The notes under the pieces were generated by a model that was given only the letters and a program-made list of their open reading frames with translations, did not search any database and had not been told where the DNA came from. DNA of 64,000 nucleotides from an uncultured Paracoccaceae bacterium (GTDB lineage Bacteria > Pseudomonadota > Alphaproteobacteria > Rhodobacterales > Rhodobacteraceae), in NCBI GenBank assembly GCA_937872465.1, contig CALMSR010000029.1, positions 95,135 through 159,134 of the forward strand, read 5' to 3'. The position numbers and the translations under genes were made by a program. This document shows, piece by piece, positions 58,534-64,000 of the stretch; position 1 is the first letter of the stretch; each line of letters opens with the position of its first letter.

Positions 58534-59496
58534 TCAGGCCACCAGCGACAGCGAGCCCATGTCGAGGAATTTCTTGCGGCGGGCCTTGCGCAGGGCCTCG
58601 GGCTTCTTGCCCGAGATCTCGCCGAGCAGCTCGTCGATGGCCGTGCCGACGCGGGCGATCGCCTCGGACTTGTCGCGCTGGGCGCCGCCCCGCGGCTCGG
58701 GGATGACGCGGTCGACCACGCCGAGGGCATGGAGATCGGTCGCCGTCAGCCGCAGCGCCTCAGCGGCCTCCTTCATCTTCTCCGCGTCCTTCCAGAGGAT
58801 CGAGGCGCAGCCTTCGGGCGAGATGACCGAATAGATCGAATGCTCGAGCATGGCGATGCGGTCCGCCGTCGCGAGGGCCACCGCCCCGCCCGAGCCGCCC
58901 TCGCCGATGATCACCGAGATCACCGGCACGCCGAGTCCGAGCGATTTCTCGGTGGAGCGCGCGATCGCCTCGGCCTGGCCGCGCTCCTCCGCGCCCTTGC
59001 CCGGATAGGCGCCGGGCGTGTCGACCAGGGTGATCACCGGAATGCCGAAGCGGTCGGCGAGATCCATCAGCCGGATCGCCTTGCGGTAGCCCTCGGGCCG
59101 CGCCATGCCGAAATTGCGCTCGATCCGGCTCTTGGTGTCATTGCCCTTCTCGAGGCCGATCACCACCACCGGCCGGTCCGCGCGCCGGGCGAGCCCCCCC
59201 ATCACCGCATGGTCGTCGGCGAAGTTGCGATCGCCGGCGAGCGGCGTCCATTCGGTGAAGAGCGCCTCGATGTAGTCCCGGCAATGCGGCCGGTCGGGGT
59301 GGCGCGCCACCTGGCATTTCCGCCAGGGATCGAGGTTCTTGTAGAGATCCTCGAGCAGCGTCGACGCCTTGCGGTCGAGCGCCTCGGCCTCCTCCTCGAC
59401 CTTCATCTCGGAGTTCTTGCGGCCCATCGCCCGCAATTCTTCCGCCTTGCCCTCGATCTCGGCGAGGCCCTTTTCGAAGTCGAGATAGGTCTGCAT
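58534..59496 (-). CDS. accA: acetyl-CoA carboxylase carboxyltransferase alpha subunit
   Basis: The 320-residue AccA moves CO2 from biotin to acetyl-CoA together with AccD. Blocks include the N-terminal [57 protein letters not shown] and [14 protein letters not shown]. Length is typical. accD is not in the window, which is common. It is convergent with plsC. Confidence 0.96.
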   Translation of the reverse strand: MQTYLDFEKGLAEIEGKAEELRAMGRKNSEMKVEEEAEALDRKASTLLEDLYKNLDPWRKCQVARHPDRPHCRDYIEALFTEWTPLAGDRNFADDHAVMGGLARRADRPVVVIGLEKGNDTKSRIERNFGMARPEGYRKAIRLMDLADRFGIPVITLVDTPGAYPGKGAEERGQAEAIARSTEKSLGLGVPVISVIIGEGGSGGAVALATADRIAMLEHSIYSVISPEGCASILWKDAEKMKEAAEALRLTATDLHALGVVDRVIPEPRGGAQRDKSEAIARVGTAIDELLGEISGKKPEALRKARRKKFLDMGSLSLVA

Positions 59497-59580
59497 CGAT
59501 CGCTCCCTGCGGTGGCGGGTATATTGACCGCGGACCGAGGGATTGCAACAAGCCGGGCATCAAGCGAAAAGGAGAGGACG

Positions 59581-60069
59581 ATGTATCAGGTCGAGATCGT
59601 TAAGCGCCCGGCCCGTCGGGTGGTCGGTCTGGAGCATCGCGGCGCCTATGACGCGATCGGCGGCACGTTCGAACGCCTCGGCCCCGCGATCGAGGCAATG
59701 GGGCTCCGGCCCGAGGCGATCGAGCTGCTCGCGGTCTATTTCGACGACCCGGGGGAGGTCGCGGAGGCGGATCTGCGCGCCGTGGCCGGCATCGCGGTGC
59801 GCAAGGGCCTGGCTTTGCCCGAGGGTTTCGCGGAGGCGAAGCTCGCGAGCGGCCAGCACGCGGTGCTGACCCTGGCGGGACCCTATGACGGACTGCCGGC
59901 CGCCTGGGCCTGGCTCTACCGCGAATGGCTGCCGGCTTCGGAATTCGAGGCCCGCAAGGCCGCGCCCTTCGAGGTCTACCGCAACACGCCGGGCGAGGTC
60001 GCGCCCTCGGAGCTCCGCACCGAGATCTGCGTGCCGGTGGCGAAGCGCCGCGGGCTCAGCCGGCGATGA
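59581..60069 (+). CDS. GyrI-like small-molecule-binding domain protein
   Basis: A 162-residue stand-alone effector-binding domain of the GyrI/SbmC/AraC-C type: VEIVKRPARRVVGLEHRGAY at the start, HAVLTLAGPYDGL in the middle, and PFEVYRNTP followed by RTEICVPV at the end. There is no DNA-binding domain. Such proteins bind hydrophobic or toxic molecules, or inhibit gyrase; which applies is unknown. AAAAGGAGAGG gives a strong ribosome site. Its end overlaps the 3' end of the convergent mcl1 gene by 14 bases. Confidence 0.87.
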   Translation: MYQVEIVKRPARRVVGLEHRGAYDAIGGTFERLGPAIEAMGLRPEAIELLAVYFDDPGEVAEADLRAVAGIAVRKGLALPEGFAEAKLASGQHAVLTLAGPYDGLPAAWAWLYREWLPASEFEARKAAPFEVYRNTPGEVAPSELRTEICVPVAKRRGLSRR

Positions 60070-61030
60070 GCTCCGCGGTATCGACGATGACCTTGGCCTG
60101 CCGCACCGAGGCGATGTCGATCAGCCGCCCCTTGTAGACGGCGGCGCCCTTGCCCTCGGCTTCGGCCTCGGTCATGGCGGCGAGGATCTCGCGGGCCTCG
60201 GAGACCTGGGCGTCGGAGGGCGTGAAGACCTCGTTGGCGAGCGCGACCTGCTTGGGATGGATGGCCCATTTGCCGACCATGCCGAGCGTGGCCGCGCGCC
60301 GCGCCTGGGCGCGGAAGGCCTCGTCGTCGGAGAAGTCGCCGAAGGGCCCGTCGACCGGCAGCACCCCGTTGGCCCGGCAGGCCGCGACGATCGCCGCGGT
60401 CACGCCGTGCCAGGGATCGCCCCAGACCGGCCCGCGCTCGCCGCCGGCATCCTTGGGCGCGAGCATGTAGTAGTTCTCCTGGGTTCCGCCGATGCCGGTG
60501 GTCTGCATGCCCATGGAGGCCGCGTAATCCGCCGCGCCGAGGCTCAGCGCCTGCAGGCGCGGGCTGGCCGCGGCGATCTCGCCGACGTTGGCGAAGCCCG
60601 CCGCTGTCTCGATGATCCCCTCGAAGCCGAGGCGCCGGGCGCGGCCCTTGGCCGATTCGATCGCCGTGACCAGCGCGTCGACCGCATAGAGATCCGCCGC
60701 CCGGCCCAGCTTGGGGATCATGATCAGGTCGATGCGCTCGCCGGCCTGCTCCAGCAGGTCGACCACGTCGCGGTACCAGAATTCGGTGTCGAGGCCGTTG
60801 ATGCGCACCGAGAGCGTCTTGCGGCCCCAGTCGACCTCGCCGATGGCCCGGATGATATTGGCCCGCGCCGCCGGCTTGTCGGCGGGGGCGACGCTGTCCT
60901 CCAGATCGAGGTTGATCACGTCGGCCGCCGATGCCGCCATCTTGGCGAAGAGCTCGGGGCGCGATCCCGGCCCGAAGAGCTGGCAGCGGTTCGGGCGGGT
61001 GACCGGGCTCGGCTGGGTCGTGAAGCTCAT
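60056..61030 (-). CDS. mcl1: L-malyl-CoA / beta-methylmalyl-CoA lyase
   Basis: The 324-residue HpcH/HpaI-type lyase matches the Rhodobacter Mcl1 pattern very closely: RPNRCQLFGPGSRPELFAKM, AADVINLDLEDSVAP, SVRINGLDTEFWYRDVVDLL, ASMGMQTTGIGGTQENYYML and GKWAIHPKQVALANEVF. In the ethylmalonyl-CoA pathway it cleaves beta-methylmalyl-CoA to glyoxylate and propionyl-CoA, and condenses acetyl-CoA and glyoxylate to malyl-CoA. Other pathway genes are not in this window. Confidence 0.93.
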   Translation of the reverse strand: MSFTTQPSPVTRPNRCQLFGPGSRPELFAKMAASAADVINLDLEDSVAPADKPAARANIIRAIGEVDWGRKTLSVRINGLDTEFWYRDVVDLLEQAGERIDLIMIPKLGRAADLYAVDALVTAIESAKGRARRLGFEGIIETAAGFANVGEIAAASPRLQALSLGAADYAASMGMQTTGIGGTQENYYMLAPKDAGGERGPVWGDPWHGVTAAIVAACRANGVLPVDGPFGDFSDDEAFRAQARRAATLGMVGKWAIHPKQVALANEVFTPSDAQVSEAREILAAMTEAEAEGKGAAVYKGRLIDIASVRQAKVIVDTAELIAG

Positions 61031-61078
61031 ATGCGGATCTCCGGCAAGTGTCAGGGTCGATCGGATCGGTGGCGGCTG

Positions 61079-62251
61079 CTATTGCAGGTCGGCGAAGGCC
61101 GCCTGCAGGCGGGTGACGGCCTCGCGGATGCGCGGCCGCGGCATGGCGAGGTTGAAGCGCAGGTGTCCCGCGCCGCCGGTGCCGAAGGCCGGGCCGTGGC
61201 TGGCGGCGATCCTGGCGCCGCGCTCCACGCGGCCGGTGAATTCCTCCGTGGCCATGCCGGTGCCGGAGAAATCCACCCAGGAGAGATAGGTGCCCTGCAT
61301 CGGCATCATCCGCACCCCGGGGATCGCGTCGAGCCCGGTGCCGAAGACCTCGGCATTGCCGGCGAGATAGGCGCAGAGCGCGTCGATCCAGGCGTCGCCC
61401 GTGGCATAGGCCGCGGTCGCCATCAGCATGCCGAAGCGGTTGGGCGAGGTGCCGGTGGCGCGATGCGCCGCGCCGAACCGGGCGCGCAGCGAGGCGTCCG
61501 GGATGATGACATTGCCGGTTACGGTGCCGGCGATGTTGAAGGCCTTGGTCGTCGCCGTCAGCATGACCAGCCGGTCGAGGCAATCCGGCGCCGCCAGCGG
61601 CATGGGGATGTGGCGGTTGCCGGGATGGATCAGATCGTGATGGATCTCGTCGGCGACGAGCAGCAGGTCGTGGTCGCGGCAGAAATCGGCCAGGGCGCGC
61701 AGCTCGTCCCTGTCCCAGACCCGCCCGCCGGGGTTATGGGGCGAGCAGAGCACGACCATGCGCTCGTGCCCCTTGAGCGCGCCCGAGAGCGCGTCGAGAT
61801 CCATCCCGTAGCGCCCGTCGCGCAGGACGAGCGGTGATTCGACCACTTCGCGCCGGTTGGCGCCGATGATCCGGGCGAAGGCATGATAGACCGGCGTGAA
61901 GAGGATCACCCCGTCGCCGGGCTCGGTGAAGGCGCGCAGGCAGATCGCGAGGCCGGCGACGATCCCGTGGGTCGTGGCGATGGCCGAGGGGTCGACCTCC
62001 CAGCCGTGGCGGCGCGCCATCCAGCCGGTGATCGCGGCCTTGTAGTCGCGCTCGTCGCCGAAATAGCCGTGCACGCCATGGGCAACCGCTGCGGCGAGCG
62101 CTTCGTTGACCGCGCTCGGCGGGCGGAATTCCATGTCCGCCACCCACATCGCGAGGCCGTCTTCGGGCGAGATGCCGTAGCGCGCCTCCATTTCGTCCCA
62201 TTTGTCGGAATGGGTTCCGCGGTTGTCGATGATCTCGTCGAAATCGAACAT
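61079..62251 (-). CDS. MalY/PatB-type PLP-dependent lyase/aminotransferase
   Basis: The 390-residue fold-type I PLP enzyme is of the MalY/PatB group, often cystathionine or cysteine-S-conjugate beta-lyases. Markers: FDEIIDNRGTHSDKWD at the N-terminus, LAMWVADMEFRPP, SPHNPGGRVW, ADEIHHDL, and the PLP lysine in TATTKAFNIAG. It lies 48 bases upstream of mcl1 on the same strand, so they may be co-transcribed. Substrate is not certain. Confidence 0.88.
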   Translation of the reverse strand: MFDFDEIIDNRGTHSDKWDEMEARYGISPEDGLAMWVADMEFRPPSAVNEALAAAVAHGVHGYFGDERDYKAAITGWMARRHGWEVDPSAIATTHGIVAGLAICLRAFTEPGDGVILFTPVYHAFARIIGANRREVVESPLVLRDGRYGMDLDALSGALKGHERMVVLCSPHNPGGRVWDRDELRALADFCRDHDLLLVADEIHHDLIHPGNRHIPMPLAAPDCLDRLVMLTATTKAFNIAGTVTGNVIIPDASLRARFGAAHRATGTSPNRFGMLMATAAYATGDAWIDALCAYLAGNAEVFGTGLDAIPGVRMMPMQGTYLSWVDFSGTGMATEEFTGRVERGARIAASHGPAFGTGGAGHLRFNLAMPRPRIREAVTRLQAAFADLQ

Positions 62252-62351
62252 GGGTGAGCCCTGCCTTTCGGCGCGACCTTAGCGTTCTGGTGCGCCGCAG
62301 CAAGCCCGAAGCCGTCTTGTCAAGCGATGGGCGATTCCCTAAGTCGCCGCC

Positions 62352-62870
62352 ATGGCATTGCGACCGATCCTGATCCTTCCCGACCCCCGGCTGCGCAAGG
62401 CGGCCGAACCGGTCGGCGCCGTCGATGCGGGCCTGCGCCGGCTGGCCGAGGACATGCTAGAGACCATGTACGAGGCGCCGGGGATCGGGCTCGCGGCGAC
62501 GCAACTCGGCATCATGAAGCGGCTTTTCGTCATGGATTGCACCGGGGAGGACGAGACGCCCGCGCCGATGGTCTTCGTCGATCCCGAGCTGGTCTGGGCT
62601 TCCGAGGAGGAGGTCGTCAGCGAGGAGGGATGCCTCTCGATCCCGGAGGTCTACGAGAACGTCTCGCGCCCGGCGCGGGTGCGCCTGCGCTGGCGGGATC
62701 TCGACGGCGCGCGCCAGGAGGCCGAGTTCCGGGACCGGCCGGCAGTCTGCGTGCAGCACGAGCTCGACCATCTGGAGGGCCGGCTCTTCATCGACCATCT
62801 CAGCGCGATCAAGCGCCGGATGATCACCAACCGCATGAAGAAGCTCAAGCGGGAGAAGGAACGCGCCTGA
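62352..62870 (+). CDS. def: peptide deformylase
   Basis: The 172-residue Fe(II) enzyme removes the N-formyl group from new proteins. Motif 1 is [10 protein letters not shown] (44-53), motif 2 EEGCLSI (91-97) supplies Cys94, and motif 3 QHELDHLEG (135-143) supplies His136, Glu137 and His140. All catalytic residues are intact. It is followed by fmt after four bases, the usual def-fmt operon. Confidence 0.97.
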   Translation: MALRPILILPDPRLRKAAEPVGAVDAGLRRLAEDMLETMYEAPGIGLAATQLGIMKRLFVMDCTGEDETPAPMVFVDPELVWASEEEVVSEEGCLSIPEVYENVSRPARVRLRWRDLDGARQEAEFRDRPAVCVQHELDHLEGRLFIDHLSAIKRRMITNRMKKLKREKERA

Positions 62871-62874
62871 TCCC

Positions 62875-63807
62875 ATGCGCCTGATCTTCATGGGTACGCC
62901 CGCCTTCGCCGTGCCGGCGCTCGACGCGCTGGTCGCGGCGGGCCACGAGATCGCCTGCGTCTATACCCAGCCGCCCCGTCCCGCCGGCCGCGGTCAGAAG
63001 CTCCGGCCGAGCCCGGTCCAGGCGCGGGCCGAGGCGCTGGGCCTCTGTCTGCGCTGCCCGGTGTCGTTGCGCGACCCCGAGGCGCTCGCCGCCCTGGCGG
63101 CGCTCGGCGCCGATGCGGCGGTCGTGGTGGCCTATGGCCTGATCCTGCCGCCGGCGGCGCTTGCGGCGCCGAAGCGCGGCTGCCTGAACATCCATGCCTC
63201 GCTCCTGCCGCGCTGGCGCGGGGCGGCGCCGATCCAGCGGGCGATCATGGCGGGCGACGGGCAGACCGGCGTCTCGATCATGGTGATGGAGCCCGGGCTC
63301 GACACCGGGCCGGTGCTGCTCCATTCGGCCCTGCCGATCGGCCCGCAGGACACCGCCGGCACGCTGCACGACGCCCTCGCCGCGCTCGGGGCGCAGTCGA
63401 TCGTCACGGCGCTCGCGCGGCTCGACGAGTTGGAACCGCGGGCACAGCCGGCAGAGGGCGCGACCTATGCCGCCAAGATCGACAAGGCCGAGGCGCGCAT
63501 CGACTGGACCCGCCCGGCCGAGGAGATCGACCGCCAGATCCGCGGCCTCTCGCCGCATCCGGGCGCCTGGACCATGCTCGGCGGCGAGCGCGTGCGGATC
63601 CTGCTCGGCGAGATTGTTCCCGGCGTTGGCGCGCCGGGAACCCCCCTGGGTGACGGCCTGACGATCGCCTGCGGAAGCGGCGCGCTGCGGCTGACCCGGC
63701 TGCAGCGGGCCGGCAGGGCGGCGATGGAGGCCGGCGAGTTTCTGCGCGGGCTTCACCCCGGTGATCCCAGCCGGGCCGGCGCGGCCGGGGGAGACACGAC
63801 GGGGTGA
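62875..63807 (+). CDS. fmt: methionyl-tRNA formyltransferase
   Basis: The 310-residue enzyme formylates initiator Met-tRNA. The N-terminal domain begins [19 protein letters not shown], and the catalytic block [20 protein letters not shown] (near 102-121) has Asn and His of the active site; the tRNA-binding C-terminal OB domain ends the protein. Length is usual. It pairs functionally and physically with def. Confidence 0.96.
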   Translation: MRLIFMGTPAFAVPALDALVAAGHEIACVYTQPPRPAGRGQKLRPSPVQARAEALGLCLRCPVSLRDPEALAALAALGADAAVVVAYGLILPPAALAAPKRGCLNIHASLLPRWRGAAPIQRAIMAGDGQTGVSIMVMEPGLDTGPVLLHSALPIGPQDTAGTLHDALAALGAQSIVTALARLDELEPRAQPAEGATYAAKIDKAEARIDWTRPAEEIDRQIRGLSPHPGAWTMLGGERVRILLGEIVPGVGAPGTPLGDGLTIACGSGALRLTRLQRAGRAAMEAGEFLRGLHPGDPSRAGAAGGDTTG

Positions 63808-64000
63808 TGCGTCCCCCGGCTGACCGAGCCGGCCAGGCGAAGGGTCTGCCGCTCCAAGCATTCCGGCCGCGGGTGGTGTCCCGCCGCGGGACATAGGCTA
63901 TATAATTGCCTTTACTGTATTTTTCTGGAAGCGGAATTGGGTGCCCACACTACACGACTCTCGGGTTTTGGGGCGCTCTTGAAGGAATTCGGTGCCACTC
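63808..64000 (+). other. 3' flank of fmt at the window edge, AT-rich end
   Basis: No frame is supported. TGTCCCG/CGGGACA (63877-63893) could form a hairpin about 70 bases after the fmt stop, followed by TATAATTGCC and a run AT-richer than the rest of the window (63893-63935). Too little is visible to say whether this is a terminator, a promoter of a gene outside the window, or the edge of acquired DNA. Confidence 0.35.

Overview
The window is a very GC-rich chromosomal segment from an alphaproteobacterium, most likely in or near Rhodobacterales (Rhodobacteraceae/Paracoccaceae). The case rests on: L-malyl-CoA/beta-methylmalyl-CoA lyase of the Rhodobacter Mcl1 type; an alphaproteobacterial SOS box (GTTC-N7-GTTC) upstream of recA; the gene order argH / small LptM-like lipoprotein / lysA / TIGR02302 (DUF4175) protein, then zinc-ribbon protein / ftsE / ftsX / plsC; CtaA heme A synthase; ETF:ubiquinone oxidoreductase; and paired DUF1127 proteins. 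It is mostly housekeeping chromosome. I see no prophage, CRISPR array, secretion system or complete insertion sequence.

Layout. 1-2.1 kb: end of metK, trmB, and alanine dehydrogenase facing them. 2.6-7.1 kb: a small HdeA/B-like secreted protein, then a tightly coupled molybdenum-cofactor operon (fdhD-mobA-mobB-moeA) in which every junction overlaps and moeA carries an extra N-terminal domain. 7.4-13.7 kb: a two-pass membrane protein, greA, ETF-QO, a secreted TPR protein, ispE. 14.3-21.1 kb: ftsK, a class I/II aminotransferase, an amidase, a UbiH-type hydroxylase. 21.2-24.5 kb: a tRNA-Thr(UGU) with a mismatched anticodon stem, an AT-rich stretch with a 25-bp perfect inverted repeat, and a three-gene copper-type cluster (CopC-CopD fusion, YcnI/DUF1775, small Cys-pair membrane protein). 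24.6-34.8 kb: rplM-rpsI, a small two-pass peptide, AI-2E family permease, ctaA, trmJ, a TfoX-N protein, icd, a YitT-like protein with no ordinary start codon, two DUF1330 paralogues, alaS. 35.1-40.9 kb: recA with SOS box, a glycosyltransferase, paired DUF1127 genes divergent from a LysR regulator, and pheS without pheT beside it. 41-46.5 kb: methyltransferase, SDR dehydrogenase, a chimeric rpmI/rplT remnant, a lower-GC Sel1-type gene, intact rplT and rpmI, pyk. 46.6-63.8 kb: N-formylglutamate amidohydrolase family protein, DUF1244, TlpA-like redoxin, argH, lptM-like gene, lysA, DUF4175, zinc-ribbon protein, ftsEX, plsC, accA, GyrI-like protein, mcl1, a MalY/PatB-type lyase, def, fmt.

Two features stand out beyond the genes. 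First, several intergenic regions hold copies of two structured dispersed repeats (family A about 170-280 bp, family B about 50-115 bp) in both orientations, often 3' of genes; single copies differ by clean internal deletions. Second, rpmI/rplT was partly duplicated and collapsed into a pseudogene flanking a foreign-looking Sel1 gene, which separates the ribosomal genes from pheS.
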